Below are positions 52,256-61,572 of a stretch of DNA of 64,000 nucleotides, in pieces. The stretch's first letter is position 1; every line of letters begins with the position of its first letter. The notes under the pieces are model-generated. The model was not told where the DNA came from and searched no databases. It saw only the letters and a list, made by a program, of their open reading frames with translations. A program made the position numbers and the translations under genes. The stretch lies in contig JAPUDO010000076.1 in the NCBI GenBank assembly GCA_027493055.1, forward strand, positions 124,001 to 188,000. The letters run 5' to 3'. The DNA comes from Niabella sp. GTDB taxonomy: Bacteria > Bacteroidota > Bacteroidia > Chitinophagales > Chitinophagaceae.

Positions 52256-53050
52256 ATGAAATCAAGTCACGAAATAGATTATGAAATTTTTGGTGAGGAA
52301 ATGCAATATGTAAGTATTGAGCTGGATCCTAACGAAACCGCCATTGCCGAAGCAGGCAGCTTTATGATGATGGACCACGACATAGAAATGGCTACCATTT
52401 TTGGCGATGGCTCTGCCAGCCAGTCGGGAGGATTATTTGGCAAGCTTATGAGCGCGGGCAAACGCCTGCTTACCGGAGAAAGCCTGTTCATGACAGCTTA
52501 TACCAATGTTAGCCACGGTAAAAGGAAAGTAGCTTTTGCATCACCCTATCCAGGTAAAATAATTCCTGTTGATCTGCATGCATATAACGGCAAGATAGTT
52601 TGCCAGAAAGATGCTTTCCTGTGCGCGGCCAAAGGAGTAGCAGTGGGCATTGAATTCCAGCGCCGGCTGGGCACCGGCCTTTTTGGCGGCGAAGGATTTA
52701 TTATGCAAAAGCTGGAAGGCGATGGCATGAGCTTTATACATGCAGGCGGACATGTATTTCACAGGGATCTCCAGCCTAATGAAATACTGCGTATAGACAC
52801 CGGCTGTCTTGTAGGGTTTACACAAAATATTCGTTATGATATAGAAATGATACGTGGCATCCGCAATAAAATTTTCGGTGGCGAGGGCTTTTTCTATGCC
52901 ACTCTTACCGGCCCTGGGCGTGTATGGATACAGACCCTGCCCGTAAGTCGCCTTGCTGCACGCATTCTTTCCTTTGCCACTACCACACGTAAAGAAGAAG
53001 GCAGTATCCTGGGAGGATTGGGCAACCTGCTGGACGGGGATGGACGATAG
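52256..53050 (+). CDS. TIGR00266/AIM24-family protein
   Basis: 264 residues with no signal peptide. It has the AIM24 beta-rich core: EMQYVSIELDPNETAIAEAG, SFMMMDHDIEMATIFGDGSA, FMTAYTNVSHGKRKVAFASP, LGTGLFGGEGFIMQKLEGDG and GGEGFFYATLTGPGRVWIQT. The Gly-rich turns are characteristic. Function is not settled; AIM24 relatives support mitochondrial inner-membrane organisation in fungi, and bacterial ones are often near stress or phage-shock genes. It is transcribed alone. The stop at 53048-53050 is followed directly by word-like repeat DNA. Confidence 0.9.
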   Translation: MKSSHEIDYEIFGEEMQYVSIELDPNETAIAEAGSFMMMDHDIEMATIFGDGSASQSGGLFGKLMSAGKRLLTGESLFMTAYTNVSHGKRKVAFASPYPGKIIPVDLHAYNGKIVCQKDAFLCAAKGVAVGIEFQRRLGTGLFGGEGFIMQKLEGDGMSFIHAGGHVFHRDLQPNEILRIDTGCLVGFTQNIRYDIEMIRGIRNKIFGGEGFFYATLTGPGRVWIQTLPVSRLAARILSFATTTRKEEGSILGGLGNLLDGDGR

Positions 53051-53580
53051 GGAGATGACAGTTGACAGAGGACGGAGGGCAGGCTAAGAAATTTAAAAGT
53101 TGATAGGTGGACGGGCACGAGCCAGTATCCAGTATAATACAAAATGTACGATATAAGGTGTACGATGTACGATATGAAGGCTGAAAGCTAAAGGCCAAAA
53201 AGCTGGAAGCAGAAGGCACGACCAGAAACCAGAAACTTGTAACCAGTAACCAGAATAATACAAAATGTACGATATGAAAGCTGAAAGCGAAAGGCCGAAA
53301 GCTGAAGGCAGCGTACAGGTTTTCTCTTCCCCTAACTTCCGGACCTCGGACTTTCGGACTATCAGGATGACAGAGGTAGATATTAGTACCTGTAACCAGT
53401 ACCCAGTAATGGAAATGTACGATATAAAGTGTAAGATGTACGATATGAAAGCTGAAAGCGAAAGGCCGAAAGCTGAAGGCAGCGTGCACGTTTCCTCTTC
53501 CCCTAACTTCCGGACCTCGGACTTTCCGACTATCGGACTATCTAGATGACAGGAATGAGCTGACCGTACAATGACCAGGT
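53051..53580. repeat. 530-bp repeat tract between the AIM24 gene and uxuA, with two 99-bp direct repeats
   Basis: The tract holds a 99-bp unit at 53265-53363 repeated at 53436-53534 with 4 differences (offset 171 bp). Each unit begins ATGTACGATATGAAAGCTG and ends in a GGACCTCGGACTTTC-GGACTATC-like tail. The whole tract is built from short recurring words (GAAAGCTGAAGGC, ACCAGTAACCAGAA, GATGACAGTTGACAG). No real gene is seen: frames that stay open on both strands are created by the repeats. Confidence 0.8.
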
Positions 53581-54753
53581 TTACAATCCCAGTTGATGTA
53601 CGGCGGCCTCAACACCGCGTATCTCTGCTAATCCCTTTAACCTTCCAATAGCCGAATAGCCGGGATATGTGATCTTATTCAGATCGTCCAGCATCTGGTG
53701 GCCATGGTCGGGCCTCATAGGAATACTGCGCTGCTGTTCTTTTTGTAGTTGCGTCACATATTGAATAATGGCAACAATATTGCCATTCCCTTCCAGGTGG
53801 TTAGCCTCAAAGAAATTGCCTTCCTCATCCCTGTCCGTACTGCGTAGATGAAGAAAGTAAACCCGCTCACCATATTTTTTGATCATTGCCAATAAGTCAT
53901 TATCCTTCCTGGCGCTGTAAGAACCGGTGCAAAAACAAAGCCCGGCATTTTTTGAAGGCACGTTCTTAAACAATGCCTCAATATGCTCATCCTTGCTCAT
54001 AATACGCGGTAATCCTAAAATCGGGTAGGGCGGATCGTCGGGATGGATTGCCAGTTGCACGCCATATTCTTCAGCAGCAGGCGCAATTTCATTTAAGAAA
54101 GAAAAAAGGTTTTGCTGTAGCTGGTCTGCAGAGATATTACCATATTCATCCAGCAATGATAAGACCTCTTCTGTTGTAAATAAGCCGTCAGATCCGGGCA
54201 GGCCCATCAGGCAGGAAACTTTTAATTTTTCAATTTCACTGAGGCTAAGGCTGTCAAAAAACTTTTTAGCCTTTTTAACATCGGCCTCCTCGTAGTCATT
54301 TTCAGCACCGGGGCGTTTTAAAATAAATACATCAAAAGTCACAAATTCTTTCCATCCAAATCTCAAACAAAGCGCACCTGTTCCCGTGGGATAGTCCAGG
54401 TTAGTACGCACCCAGTCCAGCACGGGCATAAAATTATAGGTAACCACTTTTATATTATTATCAGCAAGGTTCTTCATGCTGATCTTATAATTCTCAATCC
54501 AGGTTTTGTAATTGCCGTTACGCTTTTTTATATCCTCATGCACGGGAAGACTTTCCACCACATCCCAGGTAAGGCCAGCCTCTTCAATTGTTTTTTTTCT
54601 TTTCTGAATTTCTTCGCTGGTCCACACTTCACCAACCGGTATATGGTGTAAAGCAGTTACTATGCCGGTAGCCCCGGCCTGGCGGATATCGCTTAGCGAA
54701 ACAGCATCGTTATCACCATACCAACGCATGGTTTGTATCATTTTGTAGCTCAT
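53581..54753 (-). CDS. uxuA: Mannonate dehydratase
   Basis: 390 residues, the usual UxuA length. It begins MSYKMIQTMRWYGDNDAVSL with the family signature MRW(Y/F)G, followed by DIRQAGATGIVTALHHIPVG. The metal/active-site segments are LAIHPDDPPYPILGLPRIMS, GLCFCTGSYSARKDNDLLAM, YFLHLRSTDRDEEGNFFEAN and MRPDHGHQML. It dehydrates D-mannonate to 2-dehydro-3-deoxy-D-gluconate (KDG) in glucuronate degradation. In a genome with a uronate-type PUL this fits downstream use of uronic acids; uxuB and uxaC are not in this window. The 3' end is convergent with the AIM24 gene. Confidence 0.97.
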   Translation of the reverse strand: MSYKMIQTMRWYGDNDAVSLSDIRQAGATGIVTALHHIPVGEVWTSEEIQKRKKTIEEAGLTWDVVESLPVHEDIKKRNGNYKTWIENYKISMKNLADNNIKVVTYNFMPVLDWVRTNLDYPTGTGALCLRFGWKEFVTFDVFILKRPGAENDYEEADVKKAKKFFDSLSLSEIEKLKVSCLMGLPGSDGLFTTEEVLSLLDEYGNISADQLQQNLFSFLNEIAPAAEEYGVQLAIHPDDPPYPILGLPRIMSKDEHIEALFKNVPSKNAGLCFCTGSYSARKDNDLLAMIKKYGERVYFLHLRSTDRDEEGNFFEANHLEGNGNIVAIIQYVTQLQKEQQRSIPMRPDHGHQMLDDLNKITYPGYSAIGRLKGLAEIRGVEAAVHQLGL

Positions 54754-54883
54754 AATGCGCTAAAGTAGAACAAAAAGCATTAAGCTGATCACAAAAACAC
54801 TTCAAGTTCCTGATTTGCAACCTCTTTTTTTACTATCTGCTTCTTGATTAAGCTTTATCCATTGTTTAGCAGGAAGTTTCTTG

Positions 54884-55783
54884 CTATTTATGCTGTCCCG
54901 CATTCCAGGCAGCAACCATTGCAGGATCATCACTAATGCGCCAGTTGGAGTACGCTGCATCATGCGAAGGAGATGAATCAAAATATTCAACAAATACAGG
55001 TAACGGGCTAACCGAGCTAATGTCTTTAGCCAGGGCCGTTAATAATTTCTTCCGGGTTTCGGTAGCTATCGGCTCATTCACCTGTCCCGATTTTTTCATT
55101 TTATTAACACCTGTTTCGGCCACTGCCCATGGGAGCCCAACTGTTTTCATCACTTCCCGCACATTTCCAAAAACCTTCGAAACATCATCCCCCATATTAT
55201 CCCGGTAATAACCATCCCAGGAAATAAGCTCCACCTTTGCCGGTAAATAATCTTTCCAGTTCCGTTTACTTGCGGGATCAAGCGAGTAAGACATCAAACA
55301 AAGTGAGGGTACCAGGTTAGGTTTATTTAGCTTTTTTTGAAGCGTGATAATATAGTCAAAAGCGTTCCTGAATTCTTCTGCAGTAAAAGCGCCATCACGG
55401 ATATCATCTTCCGGCTCATGAAAATAGGTCCAGTAAATTTTTGAGGTAACAGCAAGCGAATTAAAAAAGCCTGTAAGAACGGCATCTTTTGATCCATCCA
55501 AAACTTCTTTTGCATTCATTTTAAAGGAAATCTGCACCACGGTCTCAACCGGTATATAGGCAGGCCATACGGGATCACCACTGCAATAAATACGCGCTAC
55601 CTGGTACTTGCCAAACGCGGCTTTTACTCTTGTATAAGAATTAGCATGGGTTTCTCCGGGCATTATCCCAAAACTTGACCCCCATATTATTGACGGGTCT
55701 TTTGCAGGAGGCTCTGTGCCTGCCGGTGATTTTGAACAGGAAATCCAAAGCAGTAACAGCGCCGGCAGATATAAAAATCTCAT
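54884..55783 (-). CDS. GH26-like TIM-barrel lipoprotein, probable glycosidase
   Basis: 299 residues. MRFLYLPALLLLWISCSKSP has an SPII lipobox (WISC), then DPSIIWGSSFGIMPGETHAN. IYWTYFHEPEDDIRDGAFTA carries H-E-P-E, like the acid/base of GH26 and related (HEP motif). LPWAVAETGVNKMKKSG carries the candidate nucleophile Glu, followed by VFVEYFDSSPSHDAAYSNWR. The order and the barrel-type context suggest a glycoside hydrolase of clan A. The substrate cannot be assigned, and it could also be a non-catalytic relative. It is upstream of uxuA on the same strand with a 130-bp gap. Confidence 0.7.
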   Translation of the reverse strand: MRFLYLPALLLLWISCSKSPAGTEPPAKDPSIIWGSSFGIMPGETHANSYTRVKAAFGKYQVARIYCSGDPVWPAYIPVETVVQISFKMNAKEVLDGSKDAVLTGFFNSLAVTSKIYWTYFHEPEDDIRDGAFTAEEFRNAFDYIITLQKKLNKPNLVPSLCLMSYSLDPASKRNWKDYLPAKVELISWDGYYRDNMGDDVSKVFGNVREVMKTVGLPWAVAETGVNKMKKSGQVNEPIATETRKKLLTALAKDISSVSPLPVFVEYFDSSPSHDAAYSNWRISDDPAMVAAWNAGQHK

Positions 55784-55918
55784 TGCCCTTTCTTTTAAAA
55801 ACGTTTAAATGTCATCCTGTTAACAGCCAAATTCGCGCCAGAATACACAAAAACGGCTTCGGAAAACCGAAACCGTTTTGCAAACTTTAAATATATAAAA
55901 ACTAAACCACAACTCTTG

Positions 55919-57391
55919 TTACCTTGTCCTTCCGCCTCTTTCTCCACCACCGCGGCTGCTGCTTCTTTCACCGCCTCCACCACCAAAGGAACGTGATGGG
56001 GCCTGGCTGCTGCGGCTCTCAAAGCTCCTGCTGGGTGCGCTGCGCTCTACGCGGGGTGCTGACTGCCGCTGTACCTCGGTCTCCCTGCTACGCATTTGCG
56101 ATTCCCTCTGGGTATATTCCCGGGCTGATCTTTGCTGTTGCGCTTCAACCCTGGCCTGGTTTTGTCTTTGCGCTTCGGCCTGGCGCTGTTGCTGTACCTC
56201 TACGCTGCGTTGCCTGGTTTCCACTGACCTTTGCTGCTGCATGGCATCATTGCTGCGCTGCTGCCTCATTTCTTCCCTGCGTTGCCTCATCTCCATTCCT
56301 CTTTGATCTGACTCGCTGCTGCGTTGTCTTTGCATCTGTTCTGTACGTGCTGCATTTGATGATTCCCCTGCACTGCTATTTACATTGTTCTCTCTTCCTG
56401 TATTGCTGCGATAGGTACGGTTATCACCGGTATTATTTCTTATATCTCTGCCGGTAGCTTCTTCCCTGCGGGGGGAAGCGTTAACACGTACATCACGGTT
56501 GTTACCAGCTTCTGAACGGGCTCCGTTACTGTAAGTCCTGTCATTACTTCTTGCAGAACCCCTGGAAGCTACGCTGTTCCTGTCATAACGCTGCACTGTT
56601 CCCGGAGCATAATCAGACCTGTTAGTGCTTCTGGAAACTGAAGGCCTGTACACAGAAACTGAATTCCTGCTTACCGAAGCTCTGCCAGGCCTGTCGGAAG
56701 AACGTACTGACACTGCATTAATACGGCCGGTATATCTTTCCACCTCTGTACGGCGGGGACCGTTTGTATAGTATCCCCCTCTCCTTCCGCTGTTCCCGCG
56801 GCTGTTACCATAATAATTGTTAATGATAGTGGTTCTGTTAAAGATGGTTACGTTATTACGGTACGGATAATAATATCGGCCGATATGTATGGAGCTCATA
56901 TAACGGCAGGGCGCAAATGTCCAGTAGTCGTAAGGAGGGTTATAACTGCCAAACCCTACGCTGATACTGATACCGGGACGAATAGGGGCCCAACCGTAAT
57001 AGTCGCCGCCGCCGCGCCATGAAACCCATGCAGGAGACCATTCATAACCCGGCACCCAAAGCCATCCATAATACGGATCCTGGAACCAGCGGCCGTAGTG
57101 AAAAGGCGCCCAGCCCCAATCGTAGCCGGAATTCCACATCCAGTCATAATCATTGGTATAAACCCAGTTACCGTTGGTAGCATAAGGACGGAAATCCGAC
57201 CCAACCCTCGGGCGCCAGGTATAGCCATATTCGGGGTAATCGATCCAGTCCCCATAAGGGCTCAGCTCATCGTAGAAGGTCTGAAAATTAATACTAACCC
57301 CAACCCGTGATTGCCCGTCTGCAGGTTTGGCCGAAAGCATTCCCAATGCTACAATCAGCCCGATACCTAAAGAGTTGATGAATCGTTTCAT
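55919..57391 (-). CDS. DUF6600-type secreted protein with long Arg/Gln/Ser-rich tail
   Basis: 490 residues. Signal peptide to about residue 27 (KPADGQS). The ordered N-terminal half (about 30-180) is Tyr/Trp-rich and follows the DUF6600 pattern: FYDELSPYGDWIDYPEYGYT, WGWAPFHYGRWFQDPYYGWL, WVPGYEWSPAWVSWRGGGDY and YGWAPIRPG. The C-terminal 250 residues are low-complexity: Asn/Arg/Ser blocks, then Gln/Arg-rich stretches (MRQRREEMRQQRS, AQRQNQARVEAQQQRS), then Gly-rich SFGGGGGERSSSRGGGERGG. DUF6600 proteins are envelope proteins of unknown function. The tail looks disordered and may bind nucleic acid or other polyanions; this is inference. It is divergent from the dnaJ-like gene. Confidence 0.8.
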   Translation of the reverse strand: MKRFINSLGIGLIVALGMLSAKPADGQSRVGVSINFQTFYDELSPYGDWIDYPEYGYTWRPRVGSDFRPYATNGNWVYTNDYDWMWNSGYDWGWAPFHYGRWFQDPYYGWLWVPGYEWSPAWVSWRGGGDYYGWAPIRPGISISVGFGSYNPPYDYWTFAPCRYMSSIHIGRYYYPYRNNVTIFNRTTIINNYYGNSRGNSGRRGGYYTNGPRRTEVERYTGRINAVSVRSSDRPGRASVSRNSVSVYRPSVSRSTNRSDYAPGTVQRYDRNSVASRGSARSNDRTYSNGARSEAGNNRDVRVNASPRREEATGRDIRNNTGDNRTYRSNTGRENNVNSSAGESSNAARTEQMQRQRSSESDQRGMEMRQRREEMRQQRSNDAMQQQRSVETRQRSVEVQQQRQAEAQRQNQARVEAQQQRSAREYTQRESQMRSRETEVQRQSAPRVERSAPSRSFESRSSQAPSRSFGGGGGERSSSRGGGERGGRTR

Positions 57392-57619
57392 TTTATTTAG
57401 CTTTTAAAATTGTTATTGAATTTACAAGAAACCTTATTTCTGTATTTATGACCGTATAACTGTGTATAAAGTTGTCTGAATGGTACCTTATTATTCCCAT
57501 CAGGATTATTTTGTGATTTATTTTACATTTACAGGATCATAAAAAGTGGTTACTGATTGATTTTCAATAGTAATATTTGGCATTTATTATTTTCAGATTA
57601 TTCCCTACTTTCACCGCTG

Positions 57620-58261
57620 ATGGCAGTTGACTATTACCAGGTATTACAAATTTCACCTTCGGCCAGTATAGCCGAAATTAAAACAGCCTACAGAAAACTG
57701 GCGCATGTTTACCATCCCGACAAAAACCCTGGCAATAAATCTTCACAGGCTCATTTCAACCTTATAAAAGAAGCATACGAAACACTATCCAATCCGGGCA
57801 GAAAAGAACAATACCTCCAGAAAAGATGGCTGGCCAAAGCTCAGGGACAACCTTTAGAACAACCAGTAAAAACGCCCGAGCATGTTCTGATACAGGTACT
57901 GTCAGCCAGCGATCAGATAAGAAAAATGGATATGTACCGCATGAACAAAGAAGGCATCAAAGATGAATTAAAGCTATTGCTTTCTGAAAATAACATCACC
58001 TTATTAAACGACTTTAATGAAATTCCGGTTAACGATGCAATAGTGAAAGAATTATTGTACACGGCTACAGTACTTCCGGCATCGGTACAGACCGGTCTAT
58101 TAAAATTACTCAGGCTTATCAATAGTAATTATACGGATGCTATCAGGAGCAAAGAAGAAGAGCTGGAAAATAAAATCTTCTGGGAAACCTGGAAGCCCGC
58201 ATTTATTATTTTAATTGTAGTGCTGCTTTGCATCCTGATATGGGGCACTTCTTTAAAATAA
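57620..58261 (+). CDS. J-domain (DnaJ-like) membrane-anchored protein
   Basis: 213 residues from the ATG at 57620 (MAVDYYQVLQISPSASIAEI); the earlier ATG is not needed for the domain. The J domain has LAHVYHPDKNPGNKS with the HPD motif (about 32-34). A helical middle follows. The C-terminal helix FWETWKPAFIILIVVLLCIL is a transmembrane anchor, so the J domain faces the cytoplasm. Such proteins recruit DnaK to the membrane. No G/F region or zinc finger is present, so it is a type III J protein. It is followed by a 215-bp gap and then the rhomboid gene. Confidence 0.92.
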   Translation: MAVDYYQVLQISPSASIAEIKTAYRKLAHVYHPDKNPGNKSSQAHFNLIKEAYETLSNPGRKEQYLQKRWLAKAQGQPLEQPVKTPEHVLIQVLSASDQIRKMDMYRMNKEGIKDELKLLLSENNITLLNDFNEIPVNDAIVKELLYTATVLPASVQTGLLKLLRLINSNYTDAIRSKEEELENKIFWETWKPAFIILIVVLLCILIWGTSLK

Positions 58262-58476
58262 AAGCAAAAAGCTGAAGGCCGAAAGCGGGTTCAGATCATT
58301 CCTTTTAGGAGGATGAATTTTTCCACCCTCCCCCTTCGGGTACTCCCGCCAGCGGGAGACATTCTGTCTTCAAAAAGTATTATACACCTGCAAACATTTT
58401 ACTTTCTACATTTAATATTCTACATTCAACATTTTACTATAAAAACTTTATCTTTCAAAAGCAAAAATAAATAACA
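58262..58476. repeat. Word-repeat and hairpin gap between dnaJ-like and rhomboid genes
   Basis: It starts right after the J-protein stop with AAGCTGAAGGCCGAAAGC, a word also present in 53051-53560. CTCCCGC-CA-GCGGGAG is a perfect 7-bp stem near 58347. No gene is supported. Confidence 0.45.
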
Positions 58477-59169
58477 ATGATCCCTATCGGAGATGACAAT
58501 ACCGGGCGCACTATAACCCCCTATATTAATTACCTGCTTATTGCCATTAATATATTCGTCTTTGTTTTTTCGCAGGGGCTGGGCACTAATGAGGCCTTCC
58601 TGATGAGCTATTCAACAGTACCAAAGGAAATACTAACCGGCAGGGATATTGTTGGAGGCGGCCTTCAGCCCACGCCAATCCCGGTTTACGGAACCATTTT
58701 TACGGCCATGTTCATGCACGGCGGAATTGCCCATATTGCCGGTAATATGATGTATTTATGGATATTTGGAGATAACCTTGAAAATGTAATGGGGCATTTG
58801 AGATACCTTGTTTTTTATCTGCTCTGCGGTGTATTAGCTACATTAGCGCATGTTTTTATGTCGGCCTATACCGGCACCGGACTATACGTTCCCAGCCTTG
58901 GGGCATCCGGCGCTATATCCGGTGTATTAGGCGGATATATGATACTATTCCCTAAAAACAGTATTCGTATGCTGGTGATCCCATTTGTAATAAGAGTGAA
59001 CGCCTTTATTGCCCTGGGATTGTGGATTGTTTTACAAATAATAGACGGCTGGGGCGCTTTAGGCCGTGAAGGCGGCGGTGTAGCTTATGCTGCCCATATT
59101 GGCGGTTTTATAGCCGGCATTTTATTGGTAAAGTTCTTCGCAAACAGGAGGCCGGTCAAAACGGCATAG
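58477..59169 (+). CDS. Rhomboid-family intramembrane serine protease
   Basis: 230 residues with six to seven membrane helices. MFMHGGIAHIAGNMMYLWIF matches the rhomboid H-x-x-x-H-x-x-x-N helix (N near 90). SLGASGAISGVLGGYMILFP carries the catalytic Ser 144 (GASG), and AYAAHIGGFIAGILL the catalytic His 207. The dyad is complete. Rhomboids cleave transmembrane substrates in or near the membrane. The Pro-rich 55-70 segment before the first core helix is typical. It is transcribed in the direction of the START-domain gene and convergent with it, with 9 bp between stops. Confidence 0.95.
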   Translation: MIPIGDDNTGRTITPYINYLLIAINIFVFVFSQGLGTNEAFLMSYSTVPKEILTGRDIVGGGLQPTPIPVYGTIFTAMFMHGGIAHIAGNMMYLWIFGDNLENVMGHLRYLVFYLLCGVLATLAHVFMSAYTGTGLYVPSLGASGAISGVLGGYMILFPKNSIRMLVIPFVIRVNAFIALGLWIVLQIIDGWGALGREGGGVAYAAHIGGFIAGILLVKFFANRRPVKTA

Positions 59170-59178
59170 GCTTCAGCC

Positions 59179-59811
59179 TCAGGACACCTGTTCCAGCAGT
59201 TCCCTGAATGCCGCCATAGTGGTAAAGAGATTATCATGAATAATGGGATCTGCAATCCAGCGTGGCACACTTGCACTTTTATCAGTCATGATCTGATAAG
59301 TTACTTTCAGATACCCGTTTTTTTCTTTTTCCAGCATCCATTTACCCCTGGTACCTGTAATACGATTTACATTCCTGATCAGAGGGAACTGGCTGACTTT
59401 TGCCTCTTCAAAATAAACAGGACATATAGTACGGTTCATGTCATTTTTATTAAAAAAATATTTCAGGCTGCAGTCCTGATCGTTCATAGGCCATGGCATT
59501 TTATAACGTACATAAGTATGCCAGACTGTTTCACTGTTAGTAAAGGATATTTTAAAATTTTTAGCATGAGTGTTCCATTTTATACCTTTCCGGGGATCTT
59601 TCAGTAATACGATCACAGCTTCTGCAGATGCTGCCTTTACCATAAAATCCGCTTTCAGCTCACGCACCGTATTGTTATTATATGCCACCCACCTTTCATA
59701 TAAACAGATATTCTTCTCCTTTTTTATAAGCTCAAAATCTGCAGCATTACATACAGTAATGAATAGTAGGGCAGCCAGTATCAGGCAACTGTTGGGTATC
59801 AGCTTTTTCAT
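59179..59811 (-). CDS. Secreted START-domain lipid-binding-like protein
   Basis: About 210 residues from the ATG at 59811 (MKKLIPNSCLILAALLFITV); a longer start at 59859 lacks a signal. The signal ends at VCNA. The mature part has a START-like fold (FELIKKEKNICLYERW, VRELKADFMVKAASAEAVIV, TVWHTYVRYKMPWPMNDQDC, KVTYQIMTDKSASVPRWIAD), as in the StAR-related lipid-transfer family of Bacteroidota periplasmic proteins. Probable ligand is a lipid or hydrophobic molecule; specifics unknown. Convergent with the rhomboid gene. Confidence 0.85.
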   Translation of the reverse strand: MKKLIPNSCLILAALLFITVCNAADFELIKKEKNICLYERWVAYNNNTVRELKADFMVKAASAEAVIVLLKDPRKGIKWNTHAKNFKISFTNSETVWHTYVRYKMPWPMNDQDCSLKYFFNKNDMNRTICPVYFEEAKVSQFPLIRNVNRITGTRGKWMLEKEKNGYLKVTYQIMTDKSASVPRWIADPIIHDNLFTTMAAFRELLEQVS

Positions 59812-60080
59812 TTGTAATAGTTTTATTGCTTGTGTTGTAGATACTCTTAATACCACCAACTACCCGTGTCCCCCTATTGGTTGTAACAAAAAATTGCAGG
59901 ATAAAACAATACAGATAACTTAACAAGCGTGCATATAGCTGGAAGAGTACGCGCCAGAGTACATTGCCGTTTATAGTATAACGGACGTTAAAGAATATGA
60001 CTCTGTTGTAATTAGGAAATGCTGTTTAACTGTTTTTGTAACAGATTCAAAGGGCATTCATGTTAATCAACAAGCCCTAA

Positions 60081-61472
60081 TTAATCAAATATCTTCCCGG
60101 CATTGAGAATGCCATTAGGGTCAAACACTTTTTTAATATCCCGCATGAGCTGCAATTGCTTTTCTTCAAATACAATATCCAGGAATCCCTTTTGTATCAG
60201 CCCAATGCCATGCTCACCGCTGATAGTGCCTCCCAGGCTTTTTACCAGTAAAAACAGTTCGCGTACAATTGCGTCCATTACAGGATTTTTATAACTATTG
60301 GGAGCTCCTTCTTTTTTTATACGGATATGCAGGTTGCCATCCCCCGCGTGACCGTAAGCTACCACATCAAAATCATGCTGCAGGCCAAGAGCTTTTAGTC
60401 CTTTAATCAATTTAGACAGCTCTGCACGCGGCACCACGGCATCTTCTTCAATAGTATATCCAGCCATCTTCACATACTCTGCCACTTTTCGCCGCAATTT
60501 CCAAAGCACTTCTTTTTGCTGTGCGTCTTCTGCAAATAAAAGCTCACCGGCTCCGTATTGCTCCAGAACAAGGGAGATCTGCTCTATTTCCTTAAATAAC
60601 ACTTCGGTATCATTGCCATCTACCTCTATCAGCAGGTGGGCTTCAATACTGTCATTTACAGGTACTGTATAGTTGTCTACCATGCTGCCTACAATTTTCA
60701 AGGCATTCATTTCCATAAGCTCTAATGCACTTGGAGTAAATCCTGCACGAAATACAGCGCTTACAGCTTCACAAGCTTTGTCAAGGCTGGCAAAGGGAGC
60801 CAGCATCAATAAATTATACTTAGGTAAAGGAATCAGCCTCAGCACAATTTTAGTTACAATACCTAATGTACCTTCGCTGCCCACTATCAGCTGCGTAATG
60901 TTATACCCTGTAGCATTTTTCAATACATTAGCTCCTGTCCATATAATTTCGCCCGTAGGTAATACCACTTCCAGGTTCAGTACATAGTCCTTTACCACCC
61001 CATATTTTACAGCATGCGGGCCACCACTGTTTTCTGATATATTGCCGCCGATAAAACAGGAGCCTTTACTGGCAGGATCAGGAGGATAGTATAATCCCTT
61101 TTCCGCAACAGCGTTTTGTAATACTTCCGTAATAACCCCCGGCTCAGTGGTTACCTGTAAATTACGTTCGTCTATATCCAGTATCTTATCCAGTTTTTCA
61201 GTAGAAATAACCACCCCACCCCTATGCGGCAAGGCTCCGCCAGTCAGGCCGGTGCCTGCACCGCGCGGCGTAACCGGAATTTTATATTCATTGCAAATCT
61301 TTAATATAGCACTTACCTGCTGCGGTGAGGAAGGCTTCAGAACAACATGGGGTTTAAAGCTCAGTGTTTCTGTTTCATCATGTGCATAATGCAGCAAACT
61401 GTCTTCATCTGCAAAAAAATGATCATTCCCCACAATATTTTTAAACGATCGGGCTATATCTTCTGTTATCAT
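60081..61472 (-). CDS. FAD-linked 2-hydroxyacid dehydrogenase (GlcD/D-lactate dehydrogenase type)
   Basis: 463 residues. The PCMH-type FAD domain has VTPRGAGTGLTGGALPHRGG and VVISTEKLDKILDIDERNLQ, then GGNISENSGGPHAVKYGVVK and LIVGSEGTLGIVTKIVLRLI. The C-terminal FAD-oxidase domain has YGHAGDGNLHIRIKKEGA with H-A-G-D-G-N-L-H and SGEHGIGLIQKGFL. It oxidises glycolate or D-lactate (possibly D-2-hydroxyglutarate) to the 2-oxo acid. No glcE/F partners are present, so it is the single-subunit kind. It is divergent from cysM, with a 100-bp gap. Confidence 0.95.
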   Translation of the reverse strand: MITEDIARSFKNIVGNDHFFADEDSLLHYAHDETETLSFKPHVVLKPSSPQQVSAILKICNEYKIPVTPRGAGTGLTGGALPHRGGVVISTEKLDKILDIDERNLQVTTEPGVITEVLQNAVAEKGLYYPPDPASKGSCFIGGNISENSGGPHAVKYGVVKDYVLNLEVVLPTGEIIWTGANVLKNATGYNITQLIVGSEGTLGIVTKIVLRLIPLPKYNLLMLAPFASLDKACEAVSAVFRAGFTPSALELMEMNALKIVGSMVDNYTVPVNDSIEAHLLIEVDGNDTEVLFKEIEQISLVLEQYGAGELLFAEDAQQKEVLWKLRRKVAEYVKMAGYTIEEDAVVPRAELSKLIKGLKALGLQHDFDVVAYGHAGDGNLHIRIKKEGAPNSYKNPVMDAIVRELFLLVKSLGGTISGEHGIGLIQKGFLDIVFEEKQLQLMRDIKKVFDPNGILNAGKIFD

Positions 61473-61572
61473 AGCGGTAGTGGTTCTGTTGCTGTAAATA
61501 TAGTTTTTTAATAGTATGATTAGTCTATAGAAACAACATACTTATCTTTGATAATTCTACAACTACAAAAGA

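Noticed and set aside
52980-53489. Minus-strand open frame of 169 codons (and a plus-strand one at 53265-53549)
   Set aside because: Both stay open only because the 99-bp repeat has a 171-bp period; the translations repeat themselves and lack start signals and motifs.
53265-53534. Possible CRISPR-like repeat array
   Set aside because: Only two copies, 99 bp long, with no regular spacers and no cas genes in the window.
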